A DNA stretch of 64,000 bases, taken from positions 17,576,932-17,640,931 of the forward strand of contig OZ020254.1 in the NCBI GenBank assembly GCA_963971285.1, in the 5' to 3' direction. The translations under genes were made by a program, and so were the position numbers. This DNA is from Astropecten irregularis. Taxonomy: Eukaryota; Echinodermata; Asteroidea; Paxillosida; Astropectinidae. Of this stretch, positions 36,067 through 48,839 are shown in pieces. Positions within the stretch are counted from its first letter, which is position 1. Each line of letters starts with the position of its first letter. The notes beneath the pieces are model-generated. The model saw nothing but the letters and a program-made list of their open reading frames with translations. It was not told where the DNA came from and searched no databases.

Positions 36067-36496
36067 ATCCTATGGGAGATTTCACTTTCCTTTATCCTTC
36101 CAGAGATATTGATGTTTGTCCGACATGGATATTCACTTGGAAAGGATTCTCCTGACTATGACTGCGATGCAGACAGTGCGGAATGCATATGCATTAAGTT
36201 ACACGAGCAAACGAAACATCTCGTTATGAAGTATCACCTTGATAAAGGCTACTGCTATGGACACATCATCCGAACCGAGGCCAGGATGCGATTGGACAAT
36301 CAATTGTTTCGCACTGCTGCAAATTCCGTAATGTGTGAAATATGACATGCCAATTCTCCAGAAATGTCATCTACGGCAACTATACAAGCCGGATGTGAAT
36401 GTATTATGCTACAGAAACATCCAACAGAAAAATAGTGTGCAATTTCCTCATCTGATTGGTTGGTATCACCAATCACATCAATTAAACATTAATTAG

Positions 36497-36732
36497 CAGG
36501 TTACACCTGTTGTTCACCTCTTCGATGGCATACACCATATGCTTCTGGTAACTGTAGAGCCCACATCGTTGGAAGTTTTTCACATCTGCGTGCCCTTATA
36601 GGAAAGAGCCCGCCGAGTTTGATGTCCCCATTCCGAGTGTACGACAGTTGAGCCATTGGCGGTATGACATTCGTTTCCATGCTCATATCGAAAAGTAACA
36701 CTACAAACAGTGATTATGTGTACGGGCATCAT
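36497..36732 (-). pseudogene. truncated 5' relic of a variable exon (upstream of E)
   Basis: It reads like the first ~75 codons of exons H and I (NVIPPMAQLSYTRNGDIKLG ... WALQLPEA) and then stops matching right after the NNR-S-LL segment. It has a one-base insertion in the signal-peptide region and a two-base insertion at the MVYAIEE segment, so it cannot encode a start of the receptor. The rest of the exon is missing. Confidence 0.85.
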
Positions 36733-38025
36733 GATGGTTCCTTCGGTATTATTGAGTCCCAATGAACTGATATAATCCACAGAGTATTAAACATATACTA
36801 TCATAAAATCAGCTGCTGATCAATATTGTTTTTATGCTTTTTTTCACAAGTACACAATACAATCCGCACTAAAACTGCTTGCGTCTCTCACACATAGGTC
36901 CAAACGTCTGACTTTGAATCATGCTGTAAGATTGTTTATTACACAGGAACTCGGTTTATATGCTGAATATAGGAAGGAATTGAAGCTTTTAATGTTCCGA
37001 TATAAAAACTGAGCACGAACCACGCATTCATCCCTGGCTTTATTAATAGGATTACAAGAGATGTCAATCGAAGACCTTGTCTGAGTTGCATTCAGGTGAA
37101 GGTTTCTGCAATTAAATTGCCTCCCCTTTCCATTAGCGAGCTAGATAACAAAGGAAGATGACAATTTCTCAAGATTTAACCGAATATCAAATTCTATAGA
37201 CCCATTTTATGTGTACATGTACATTTAATGCCATCCTTGTACAGGCCTATGGGGGACTGCCGAGATGGCAACTACAACGAAGGCTCTTGACAATTATCAT
37301 GTTTTGCATCGCAGTCCAGATTTCTGCAACATAGAAACTTGGCATCATGTCAACGGCAGACAAACAGGTTTCAACGGAAAACAAAAAACTGCAGCGATCA
37401 CTTTCTCTAATTTTTCGGCGAACGTTTCTTCAGTTGAGCTTTATTGCACCAATTACATACAGACTCCGGTTTAATGGAGTTGTAGCAGTTTACTTATAGA
37501 ACAGTTTCATCTTGACATCCTTGGAGTAAGTCTTATGGCTGTTTAAGTCAATCTATCACGTTTACGTCATCATGAATATGTCGAGGATGTTTAACAAACA
37601 TTCACATGGACACATACATGCATGATACATAAACGTAATACTACATGCATTATGCACAAGCTTCAAGATGTATTTTAGGGTCTTTGACTTCAGACAATAT
37701 ATTGTGTAACGATTCACTATAGATATCCAAACACACTTGGTGATGGAGATGATGCCATCAAGCGATAGACCTGTCAAACTTGCATGTCGAAGTAATGCAT
37801 TTCCTCGAAAAGTTTACTCACAGTCACTTGTTATGTTAACTAAGTGAAGCTTAAGCTTTACAAAGGTGGAGATTTTATCAATTCTTTGCCAAATTGATAA
37901 AAGATATTTGTTCAAAACACATTATTGTAGTGAGCAGCGTCTGATGGCCGTAAATAGCTTATTTCTGTTTATTATTTTGTTACTCTTATAGTTTAATAAT
38001 TGGCAAAATAAAGAGATGTTTTTAC

Positions 38026-40038
38026 CTGAATAAGGAGCAGCATAAACACCATGAAGAGCTGCACGCCTGGTGAGATCCAACGAGGCCGTCCAGCAGACTT
38101 TGTACCAGCTCTGAAGATACGATAGATCCTACTCACTTTGAGTAAGGTTGGTGCGTAGGTCAATGTAAAGCACAGACTAACCATAGCCTTGGATAAACAA
38201 CAGGTGGCAGAAGTGGGATGCGATGTCAGCAGAAAGGTAGAGACAAAGGCTAGGAAGAGACCGATGACATTGACGGCGCTCAGCTCACGGCTGGTTGCTT
38301 TGATTACACTGTGGTTACGGTATACAGTCATACCAAATGCTATCAGCCCAGACAGAATAAAGCCGACGCATGATAGGATTACAATAGACAGGTGTAGTGT
38401 GTCAGTCCAGTCAGTAACTTTTGGAATGATCGGGATACAAGACAAACGGTCCTCATCAGGCCACTCGGTCTCCTCGCACTCCAAACATTCTTTATTATTG
38501 ATAACAACAGCATACGCCTCACATTGGAAACAACCAAAGCAGCATTTTTCTTCCAACGGAGCAAGTCTGTAACCTGCTTGGCAGACGTCTACGCATGTTG
38601 AAGCTGGGACTTCGGTCGAACCAGATGGCCAGATAATATCTTGATACATTTCCAGACGCCGTTCTGGAGGAGCTAATGCATCCCATATACCAACCGTTAC
38701 CACTCTGAACTTCCCGTCATCAATCTGTACATTGAGTATTTGGTATTTGCCCTCCATGTCGCCATCTTGGTTGAACTGAAAACGTCCTCTAACTCCTTCA
38801 AAGCTGACTTGCTTGAGATGGGTCAGAAGGTCTTTTCCATTCAGAGTGCTGATATCTGATGAATTCATGAGGGAATGTATTGCGTACGCAAATGCGTATA
38901 CGGCTTCGACTACTGGAGCCATTGGGCGTTCTGTCCTGTATTGGTCAAGATGGGGCATACCACAACGTTCGTCAACCCACACGGTGCAATTATTGACTGT
39001 CTCCCAATTGCTCAAGAAGAGCTCAAACCAGGGGTTCTTCTCAATTGCACGTCTCTCCAAGTTTGATAAATAGTCAAAGAATCCTTGGGGCTCCGGATTG
39101 TGAAGGCCGGTGAACAGGGATCCTTTTTTTGCTCCTTTGGAAAGACTAAACGCCCAAGCCTCACTACCAATCCAAATGAAATGTCCCTCCTTACCGCCAT
39201 CTCTTTCTACAGCTTTGACGACCATTCGCCCTATGTTTCCTCCCCCGAAGACAACAACCACGCGAGCCTTTCGAGCTTTCCAAACCAAGGTGGAAACTTG
39301 CTCCAGTTCGGAGGTTGTAAGTGAGTGAATAGGCAGAGACAGAGCTACGCAGATGCCCCTTCTCTCAGCTAGTACCTCTAAAGCGTGGGCACCTCGGATC
39401 CCATAGGTGTTCGCTGTGTATATGACAGATATATAGTTCCAGCCCATGTAGGCGATGACATCTACCATAGCCTCAGCTTGTAAACGATCTGGAGGAACAG
39501 ACCGAAGGAAAAATGGAAATCTTGTTTTATCGCTGAGTTCGTCACTCGTTGCACCGTATGATATCATTGGTGTCTCGTAAAGATCGGCAACTACTCCAGT
39601 GACTATACTTCTCGTGCTCGCAAACGGACCAATGATTCCTAGCACCTTTCTGGACGTATCGCGGGATGAGTTCGCGCTCTTCATAGGAGAATGGTCTGCT
39701 TGACTTATGCATTTTGTATCTGACTGAATCATAGACAGTGCAGCGAACAAGGCATCGTCCTCAGTTTGGCAACTGTCTCGGATTTCAAAACCAAGATTGA
39801 TGTCTGGCAGCAGGTCGCTCCTGTTGTTTATCTGTTCGATGGCAAACACCATGGCCTCAGCAAGTTGTAAGTTCCCCATCGATGGAACTCTTTCACACCT
39901 GCCGGACTTCAAAGGAAAGATCCCACCGAGTTGGATGTCTCCCTTTAGGGTGTATAATACCCGAGCTGCCGGTAAAGCAACCACTATTGCCGCACACAGG
40001 AGTAATGACACACCCAAGATCATCTGAGTGCCTGACAT
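38026..40038 (-). CDS. mGluR-like class C GPCR, variable exon F
   Basis: This is a 671-codon exon; start at 40038 (MSGTQMILGVSLLLCAAIVV). The VFT motifs are conserved: FAST, GATSDELSD, PPDRLQ, NTYGIRG, and Glu in IGSEAW. The DHCPKS cysteine is replaced by Ser, but a cysteine appears nine residues earlier (TKCISQ), as in B. A DQYRTERPMAPV segment is shared only with J. The CRD has nine cysteines (with NNKECLEC), then TM1 to mid-TM4. The donor is CAG|GTAAAA at 38026/38025, 16.5 kb from the acceptor. The 3' flank is nearly identical to those of H and J. Its 5' flank diverges from D, E, G and K about 45 bases upstream of the start and lacks conserved box 1. Confidence 0.92.
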
Positions 40039-40391
40039 GATTTTGGTCAATCTGTTTGCAGTAGTATGGGTAGAAAACACGATCTCGTGATGAAGAATCT
40101 CCTTGATAGGGGCACCTGCTATGGACACATGCATCATCCGAAGAATACGATCAGTGCGCAGTCAATAGCCTACAGTCGTACTGCTAAAATACATAATGTA
40201 TAAATGATCACAAGCCAAGGATAAATATCTGTTCAAGAATTGTCAATTCTTCTGAAATGCCCTCTACGGCGTTTATACAAACCGGATGCATGGATTGTGT
40301 GATGCTACAGCAAGATCCGACAGAGAATCGTCCGTGTGTGCAATTTTCACATCTGGTTGGTTGGCATCGCCATTCATACGAATTAAAAATT

Positions 40392-40552
40392 GAGCAGTAG
40401 GTCACTCCTGTTGTTCACCTCTTCGATGGCATACATGTACATCATGGCTTCTGGAAACTGTAGAACCCGCATCAATGAAAGTTGCTCACATCTGCGTGTC
40501 TTTATATGAAAAAGCCCGAAGAGTTTGATGTCCCCATTCCGAGGGTATGGTA
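40392..40552 (-). pseudogene. truncated 5' relic of a variable exon (upstream of F)
   Basis: It matches the YTRNGDIKLGG to EEVNNRSDLL part of the H/I type but has lost the signal-peptide segment: the match jumps from the NGDIK region straight to flanking sequence (GGTACCACAAGTACAC). The same deletion is present in the relic at 56396-56553, so those two share ancestry. Confidence 0.8.
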
Positions 40553-41779
40553 CCACAAGTACACACTACAATCTGCTGTAAAACTAAGCTCACGTCTCTC
40601 ACTCACGTCGAAGCATCTGACTTTGAATCATGCTGTAGGCTCTTTTAAAATTACGCAGGAACTCGGTTTGTAAGCTAAATATAGAAAGGACTTGCAGCTT
40701 TTAACGTTAAACTGATAAACTGAACATGAACCATTCATCCATGGCTTCATTAATATGATTACATGGACTATCAATGCAAGACCTTGTCTGAGTGTCATTC
40801 AGGAGAAGGTTACTGCAACGTATTTCCTTTCCTTTCCATTCGCGAGCGAGATAACAAGGGAAGAGGACAATTTCTCAAGGGTAAACCTAATATCAAATTC
40901 TATAGGTAAATTTTATGTTTACAGTTAATGCCATCCTTGCACAGGCCTATGGGGGACTGCCAAGATGGCAACTACAATGAAGGCTCTTCACAATTATACA
41001 TTTCAGTCAAAGGATGTGTGTAAGAAAGTGAATTTACCAACCATCTTGGGATTTGTAAATGTACGAACTTGGAGCTTGAAGGCATGCTTTGAACCAATGC
41101 TCGTTAATATTAGATTGGTATGCCGTATGAGGAATTGTAGCTTGAAGAAACCAGCAGAAAAAGTCCATATTGTGTAAATGAGATTTGAAAGTTTGTGTGG
41201 TGGGCGCACAATGTAGGACTAAGTGTTTGTGCTTGGTGACGCCATGTTTTAAACTCTCCTGAGGCTGACTGTGGCTCTAAGAAGAGCCGCTAACTATATA
41301 ACTGGATTTTCTTGTGCGTTTTAATCCCACGGTATCACTCTATCAGTTGCCCATGTTTCCACGTAAATTCACCATTAATCTTCAGCTATTATTCTAGTAG
41401 TGAAACGTGTTTCTGATGTGTATAGTGGGTGTCACATGGAGTCGCGTGGTTTAGCTTATTCAACATTCTTATAAATGTATTGTTCTTAATTGTTATGTAC
41501 CTATCGTTCCGTCTGAAATTCCGAAAGTAAAATTCCTCAATAATCTTACCCGAAATTGTCAAAATTCATAGTTGGCACGTGTAATCCTCCGATCATTGCT
41601 TAGCTAGTATCTTCTTAAATTATGCTTATTATTGTTAAATTCGTGAATATCTTGTAAAGTTAGCAGATGATGCTACCCGAGCACAACCCTTCGACTCTTT
41701 TCATTGATAATTATATCGGTATCACATATGCACGAACAAAATAAAATTGACAAATTTCCATTCTGTTTTACACATGCAG

Positions 41780-41892
41780 TTGGTGTTAACCTCCTTGTGA
41801 AATGGTCTCTAACATCACTGGACGACACCGACTATCTGGTAGTAATTGGTGTGCTAGTCAAGGAACGCCTGCACCATTTTGTGTTTAATGAG
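41780..41892 (+). other. 113-nt exon-like block, copy 1
   Basis: The block is preceded by a pyrimidine-rich stretch ending CACATGCAG and followed by the strong donor sequence GAG|GTAAGATC. In the frame that reads through, it encodes SLTSLDDTDYLVVIGVLVKE and more. Copies of exactly 113 nt with the same flanks lie at 50103-50215 and 58819-58931; the last has an in-frame stop. It may be a captured exon fragment or a chance match carried along by duplication. Confidence 0.35.
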
Positions 41893-42419
41893 GTAAGATC
41901 AATTTGTTTTCCGTCATTTAAGAGTCACATTTTTACAGTGTTTATGAAGCCAAATACTGTTATCAATTTACCCGCAATCTAATAGAGTTCCCTACTATGT
42001 TCGTGTCGATTGGTTTATAGAATTTAGAGTGTGATTTTGAAGACTTTTTGGTGATGTTTGAGTCAAATTTAATGCACGTGTATTACGCATACTGTTTAAC
42101 ACGTCTATGTTAATATATAATTCACTATAGATATCCAAACACACTGGCGATGGAGATGATACCATCAAGCGATAGACCTGTCACACTCACATGTCCCAGT
42201 AATGCATTTCCACGTAGAGTTTACTCACAGTCACTTGTTTATAACTGAATGAAATGTAGGCTTTACAAAGCTGGATATTTTATCAATTCGTTGCCAAATT
42301 GATAAAATGGACAAAATAGTTCAAACCACATTATTGTAGTTAGCGTCTAATGGCCGTAAATGACTTATTTTTTATTCTTTTGTTACTCTTTAATAATTGG
42401 TAAAAAAAGAGGTTATTAC

Positions 42420-44432
42420 CTGTATAAGGATAAACAGAAACGCCATGAAGAGCTGCACGCCTGGTGAGATCCAACGGGGCCGTCCAGCAGACTTCTTACC
42501 AGCTCTGAAGATACGATAGATCCTACTCACTTTGAGTAAGGTTGGAGCGTAGGTCAATGTGAAGCACAGACTAACTATAGCCTTGGATAAACAACAGGTG
42601 GCAGAAGTGGGATGATATGTCAGCAGAAAGGTAGAGACAAAGGCTAGGAAGAGACCGATGACATTGACGGCGCTCAGCTCACGGCTGGTTGCTTTGATTA
42701 CACTGTGGTTACGGTAAACAATCATACCAAATGCTATCAGCCCAGATATAATAAAGCCGGCGCATGATAGGATCACAATAGACATGTGTAGTGTGTCAGT
42801 CCAGTCAGTAGCTTTTGGAATGATCGGGATACAAGACAAACGGTCCTCATCAGGCCACTCGGTCTCTTCGCACTCCATACATTCTGTATTGTTGACAACA
42901 ACAGCATACGCCTCACATTGGAAACAACCAAAGCAGCATTTTTCTTCCAATGGAGCAAGTCTGTAACCTGCTTGACAGACGTCTACACATGTTGAAGCTG
43001 GGACTTCAGTCGAACCAGATGGCCAGATGATATCTTGATACATTTCCAGACGCCGTTCTGGAAGAGACAATGCATCCCATATGCCCACCGTAACCACTCT
43101 GAACTTTCCGCCATCTCCTTGTACATTGAGTATTTGGTATTTGCCCTCCATGTCGCCATCTTGGCTGAATTGAAAACGTCCTCTAACTCCTTCAAAGCTG
43201 ACTTGCTTGAGATGGGTCAGAAGGTCTTTTCCATTCAGAGTGCTGGTATCTGATGAATTCACGAGGGATTGTATTGCATAGGCAAATGCATATACGGCAT
43301 TGATTACTGGAGCCATGAGGGATCCTGTGTTGTATTGCTCGAGATGAGGCATACCACAACGTTCGTCAACCCACACGGTGCAATTATTGACTGTCTCCCA
43401 ATTGCCTAAGAAGAGCTCAAACCAGGGGTTCTTCTCAATTGCACGTCTCTCCAAGTTTGAAAGATAATCAAAGAATCCTTTGGGCTCCGGATTATGAAGG
43501 CCGGTGAAGAGGGATCCTTTTGGTGCCCCTTGGGAAAGATCAAAAGCCCAAGCCTCGCTGCCAAACCAAATGAAATGCCCCTCCTTACCTTGATCTGCCT
43601 CCACAACTTTGACTATCATTTCTCCTAGGGTTGAACCACCGAAGACAACTACCACGCGAGCCTTTTCTGCCTTCCATACCAAGCTGGAAACTTTGTCAAG
43701 TTCGGATGGTGCAGGTTTCTTTTGAACAGGCAGAGACAGAGCTACGCAGATGCCCCTTCTCTCAGCTAGTACCTTTAAAGCGTGGGCACCTCGGATCCCA
43801 TAGGTGCTCGCTGTGTATATGACAGATATATAGTTCCAGCCCATGTAGGTGATGACATCCACCATGGCCTGAGCTTGTAAATGATCTGGAGGAACAGACC
43901 GAAGGAAAAATGGAAATCTTGTTTTATCGCTGAGTTCATCACTCGTTGCACCGTATGATATCATTGGTGTCTGGTACAGATCGGCAACTGCTCCAGTGAC
44001 TATACTTCTCGTGCTACTTATCGGACCAATGATTCCCTGCACCTTTCTGGGCGTTCCATGGGATGTGTTCGCGCTCTTAGGGCAATGGTCTTCTTGAGTA
44101 ACGGATGTTGTATCTCCCTGAACCATAGACAGTGCAGCGAACAGGGCATCGTCCTCAGTCCGGCAGCTGTCTCGTATTTCAAAACCAAGAGTGATGTTGG
44201 GCAGCAGGTCGCTCCTGTTGTTAATCTGTTCAATAGCAAACACCATGGCCTCAGCAAGCTGTAAGTTCCCCATCGAAGGAACAGCTTCACATTTGTAGGA
44301 CCTCAATGGAAAGATCCCACCGAGTTGGATGTCTCCCTGTCGGGTGTATAATACCCGAGCTGCCGGTAAAGTAACCACTATTGCCGCACACAGGAGTATT
44401 GATGCACTCAAGATCATCTGAGTGCCTGACAT
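42420..44432 (-). CDS. mGluR-like class C GPCR, variable exon G
   Basis: This is a 671-codon exon; start at 44432 (MSGTQMILSASILLCAAIVV). The ectodomain is nearly the same as D (shared DHCPKS cysteine, ISST, LKVLAERRGIC, VQGDGGKFRV), although D is 14 kb away and several exons intervene. PPDHLQ replaces PPDRLQ. The CRD has nine cysteines, then TM1 (with SCAGFIISGL) to mid-TM4. The donor is CAG|GTAATA at 42420/42419, of the type shared with I and K. Upstream lie conserved boxes 1 and 2, separated by the second SINE copy, then a truncated relic. Confidence 0.92.
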
Positions 44433-44581
44433 GATTTCTTTCTTTCCGTTTGCTGTAGTATGGTAGAAAATGAATCATGAAGAGAAACGATAGAGTGTTT
44501 GCACACTTAATCAAATTGTTCTATCCGGAAAGTGTCGACCTTTTGGTAATCTCTTTAATGCCTCGAAGGTTGAAGATCTGC

Positions 44582-44922
44582 TATGGGGGCATAGGTGGCA
44601 AGTGTATTTGGCACTTGCCTCTTACCAATGTGGCCCGGGTTCGAATCCGGCCTGGGTCATATGTGAGTAGAGTTGTGCGTTGGTTCTCTCCTATGCTACG
44701 AGGGTTTTTCTCCAGGTGATCCGGTTTTCCTCCCTCCACAAAAATCAAACTCTTTCGATCTCAGGCTGTACTCCGTGATCATATATGTGTTGATGTGGCT
44801 GGCAGCCAAAGGCGCCCATGAAAGCCTGCCACTCGATCACGTTGAAGTCTCATCCTTCGCAATTTAGCACCCCAGCTGCGAGTAAGGATGATTAGCCTCC
44901 CAAAATTGTATTTTTATTATAT
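44582..44922 (+). mobile_element. tRNA-derived SINE, copy 2
   Basis: This is the duplicate of the element at 35731-36066, with the same B box (GGTTCGAATCC) and body, and a tail of ATTGTATTTTTATTAT. It was carried along by the segmental duplication and is not an independent insertion, because both copies sit at the same position relative to the receptor exon. Confidence 0.8.
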
Positions 44923-45354
44923 CCTATGGGAGATTTCACTTTCCTTTATCCTTCCAGAGATATTGATGTTTGTCCGACATGGATATTCACTTGGAAAGGA
45001 TTCTCCTGACTATGACTGCGATGCAGACAGTGCGGAATGCATATGCATTAAGTTACACGAGCAAACGAAACATCTCGTTATGAAGTATCACCTTGATAAA
45101 GGCTACTGCTATGGACACATCATCCGAACCGAGGCCAGGATGCGATTGGACAATCAATTGTTTCGCATTGCTGCAAATTCCTTAATGTGTGAAATATGAC
45201 ATGCCAATTCTCCAGAAATGTCATCTACGGCAACTATACAAGCCGGATGTGAATGTATTATGCTACAGAAACATCCAACAGAAAAATAGTCCGTGTGTGC
45301 AATTTCCTCATCTGATTGGTTGGTATCACCAATCACATCAATTAAACATTTATT

Positions 45355-45591
45355 AGCAGGTTACTCCTGTTGTTCACCTCTTCGATGGCATACACCATGG
45401 CTTCTGGTAACTGTAGAGCCCACATCGTTGGAAGTTTCTCACATATGCGTGCCCTTATAGGAAAGAGCCCGCCGAGTTTGATGTCCCCATTCCGAGTGTA
45501 CGACAGTTGAGCCATTGGCGGTATGACATTCGTTTCCATGCTCATTTCGAAAAGTAACACTACAAACAGTAATTATGTGTACGGGCATCAT
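45355..45591 (-). pseudogene. truncated 5' relic of a variable exon (upstream of G)
   Basis: It is nearly the same as the relic at 36497-36732 but keeps the PEAMVYAIEEVNNRS segment in frame. The one-base insertion in the signal-peptide region is present, and all sequence beyond about codon 75 is missing. Confidence 0.85.
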
Positions 45592-46871
45592 GATGGTACC
45601 TTCGGTATTATTGAGTCCCAATGAACTGATATAATCCACAGAGTATTAAACATATACTATCATAAAATCAGCTGCTGATCAATATTGTTTTTATGCTTTT
45701 TTCTCAAGTACACAATACAATCCGCACTAAAACTGCTTGCGTCTCTCACACATAGGTCCAAACGTCTGACTTTGAATCATGCTGTAAGATTGTTTATTAC
45801 GCAGGAACTCGGTTTATATGCTGAATATAGGAAGGAATTGAAGCTTTTAATGTTCCGATATAAAAACTGAGCACGAACCACGCATTCATCCCTGGCTTTA
45901 TTAATAGGATTACAAGAGATGTCAATCGAAGACCTTGTCTGAGTTGCATTCAGGTGAAGGTTTCTGCAATTAAATTTCCTCCCCTTTCCATTAGCGAGCT
46001 AGATAACAAAGGAAGATGACAATTTCTCAAGATTTAACCGAATATCAAATTCTATAGACCCATTTTATGTGTACATGTACATTTAATGCCATCCTTGTAC
46101 AGGCCTATGGGGGACTGCCAAGATGGCAACTACAATGAAGGCTCTTGACAATTATCATGTTTTGCATCGCAGTCCAGATTTCTGCAACATAGAAACTTGG
46201 CATCATGTCAACGGCAGACAAACAGGTTTCAACGGAAAACAAAAAACTGCAGCGATCACTTTCTCTAACGTTTCTTCAGTTGAGCTTTATTGCACCAATT
46301 ACATACAAACTCCGGTTCAATGGAGTTGTAGGAGTTTACTTATAGAACAGTTTCATCTTGACATCCTTGGAGTAAGTCTTATGGCTGTTTAAGTCAATCT
46401 ATCACGTTTACGTCATCATGAATCTGTCGAGGATGTTTAACAAACATTCACATGGACACATACATGCATGATACATAAACGTAATACTACATGCATTATG
46501 CACAAGCTTCAAGATGTATTTTAGGGTCTTTGACTTCAGACAATATATTGTGTAACGATTCACTATAGATATCCAAACACACTTGGTGATGGAGATGATG
46601 CCATCAAGCGATAGACCTGTCAAACTTGCATGTCGAAGTAATGCATTTCCTCGAAAAGTTTACTCACAGTCACTTGTTATGTTAACTAAGTGAAGCTTAA
46701 GCTTTACAAAGGTGGAGATTTTATCAATTCTTTGCCAAATTGATAAAAGATATTTGTTCAAAACACATTATTGTAGTGAGCAGCGTCTGATGGCCGTAAA
46801 TAGCTTATTTCTGTTTATTATTTTGTTACTCTTATAGTTTAATAATTGGCAAAATAAAGAGATGTTTTTAC

Positions 46872-48839
46872 CTGAATAAGGAGCAGCAGAAACACCATGA
46901 AGAGCTGCACGCCTGGTGAGATCCAACGAGGCCGTCCAGCAGACTTTGTACCAGCTCTGAAGATACGATAGATCCTACTCACTTTGAGTAAGGTTGGCGC
47001 GTAGGTCAATGTAAAGCACAGACTAACCATAGCCTTGGATAAACAACAGGTGGCAGAAGTGGGATGCGATGTCAGCAGAAACGTAGAGACAAAAGCTAGG
47101 AAGAGACCAATGACATTGACGGCGCTCAGCTCACGGCTGGTTGCTTTGATTACACTGTGGTTACGGTATACAGTCATACCAAATGCTATCAGCCCAGACA
47201 GAATAAAGCCGACGCATGATAGGATTACAATAGACAGGTGTAGTGTGTCAGTCCAGTCAGTAACTTTTGGAATGATCGGGATACAAGACAAACGGTCCTC
47301 ATCAGGCCACTCGGTCTCCTCGCACTCCATACATTCTGTATTATTGACAACAACAGCATACGCCTCACATTGGAAACAACCAAAGCAGCATTTTTCTTCC
47401 AATGGAGCAAGTCTGTAACCGGCTTGGCAGACGTCTACGCATGTTGAAGCTGGGACTTCGGTTGAACCAGATGGCCAGATAATATCTTGATACATTTCCA
47501 GACGCCGCTCTGGAGGAGCTAATGCATCCCATATACCCATCGTAACCACTCTGAACTTGCCGTCATCTCCTTGTACATTGAGTATTTGGTATTTTCCCTC
47601 CATGTCGCCATCTTGGTTGAACTGAAAACGTCCTCTAACTCCTTCAAAGCTGACTTGCTTGAGATGGGTCAGAAGGTCTTTTCCATTCAGAGTGCTGATA
47701 TCTGATGAATTCACAAGGGAATGTATTGCATAGGCAAATGCGTATACGGCATCAACTACTGGAGCCATGACGGATCCTGTGTTGTATTGCTCGAGATGAG
47801 GCATACCACAACGTTCGTCAACCCACACGGTGCAATTATTGACTGTCTCCCAGTTGCTCAAGAAGAGCTCAAACCAGGGGTTCTTCTCAATTGCACGTCT
47901 CTCCAAGTTTGATAAATAGTCAAAGAATCCTTGGGGCTCCGGATTGTGAAGGCCGGTGAATAGGGATCCTTTTGGTGCTCCTTTGGAAAGACCAAAAGCC
48001 CAACCCTCGCTACCAAACCAAATGAAATGTCCCTCCTTACCGCCATCTCCTTCTACAGCTTTGACGACCATTCGCCCTATGTTTCCTCCCCCGAAGACAA
48101 CTACCACGCGAGCCTTTTGAGCATTCCACACCAAGGTGGAAACTTTCTCCAGTTCAGAGGTTGAAAGCGGCCAATGAACAGGCAGAGACAGAGCTACGCA
48201 GATGCCCCTACTCTCAGCTAGTACCTCTAAAGCGTGGGCACCTCGGATCCCATAAGTATCTGCTTGGTAAATGACAGATATATAATCCCATCCCATGTAG
48301 GTAATGACATCCACCATTGCCTGAGCTTGTAAACGATCTGGAGGAACAGACCGAAGGAAAAATGGAAATCTTGTTTCATCGCTGAGTTCGTCACTCGTTG
48401 CACCGTATGCTATCATTGGTGTCTCGTAAAGGTCGGCGACTGCTCCAACGATGGTACTCACAGTGCTTGTTTGTGGACCAATGATTCCAAGCACCTTTTT
48501 GGGTTGGTCATGGTTGGTCGCCTGGACCAGAGATAATGCAGACCAAAGTGAAATGTCATCGTTATAGCAACCGGCTCTTAATTCAAAGCCGAGACGGATG
48601 TTGGGCAGCAGGTCACTCCTGTTATTCACCTCTTCGATGGCATACACCATGGCTTCTGGTAACTGTAGAGCCCACATCGAGGGAAGTTCACATCTGCGTG
48701 CACTTATAGGAAAGAGCCCGCCGAGTTTGATGTCCCCATTCCGAGTGTACGACAGTTGAGCCATTCGCGGAATGACATTCATTTCCATGCTCATATCGAA
48801 AAGTAACACTACAAACAGTGATATGTGTACGGACAACAT
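46872..48839 (-). CDS. mGluR-like class C GPCR, variable exon H
   Basis: This is a 656-codon exon, the shortest intact member. The start at 48839 opens MLSVHISLFVVLLFDMSM; two in-frame Met codons further upstream are less likely. The 5' type (MAQLSYTRNGDIKLGG) is shared with I and with the four relics, while the 3' end and donor (CAG|GTAAAA at 46872/46871) match F and J. About 15 residues are missing from the lobe-1 loop (VQATNHDQPKKVLG), taking away the dimer cysteine and its surroundings. The other VFT motifs (QTST, GATSDELSD, PPDRLQ, ADTYGIRG, GSEGW), the nine-cysteine CRD and TM1 to mid-TM4 are intact. Confidence 0.92.

Larger units (their letters stand above)
35580..38025. other. interval between exons F and E (duplicated with 44433-46871)
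   Basis: From left to right: 5' flank of E with conserved box 1 (35629-35658), SINE, box 2 (36069-36085), truncated exon relic (36497-36732), then the 3' flank of exon F. Almost the whole interval is repeated between exons G and H, and its right half again at 52.8-54.0 kb. A plus-strand open frame at 37265-37474 is shared by these copies but differs by in-frame stops and deletions, so I do not call it a gene. Confidence 0.7.
40039..42419. other. interval between exons G and F
   Basis: From left to right: 5' flank of F, truncated exon relic (40392-40552), then the 3' flank of G with the 113-nt exon-like block at 41780-41892. Related intervals are 48840-50729 and 56039-59400. No TM5-TM7 coding sequence. 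Confidence 0.65.
44433..46871. other. interval between exons H and G (duplicate of 35580-38025)
   Basis: Same order as the E/F interval: 5' flank of G with box 1 (44481-44510), SINE, box 2 (44923-44939), truncated relic, then the 3' flank of H. Sequence identity to 35580-38025 is high by eye throughout, which marks a recent segmental duplication. No TM5-TM7 exon. Confidence 0.75.

Noticed and set aside
37265..37474. Plus-strand frame starting MATT(T/M)KALDNYHVLH, repeated at 46123 and 53269
   Set aside because: It is present only because the flank is duplicated. The copies differ by an early stop (37474) and a 12-base deletion, and nothing resembles a known domain.
38189..38572. Plus-strand frames (starting MDKQQVAEVG) found opposite the TM region of several exons
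   Set aside because: They are antisense shadows of the conserved receptor sequence and recur only because the exons are duplicated. No independent start context or splice support.
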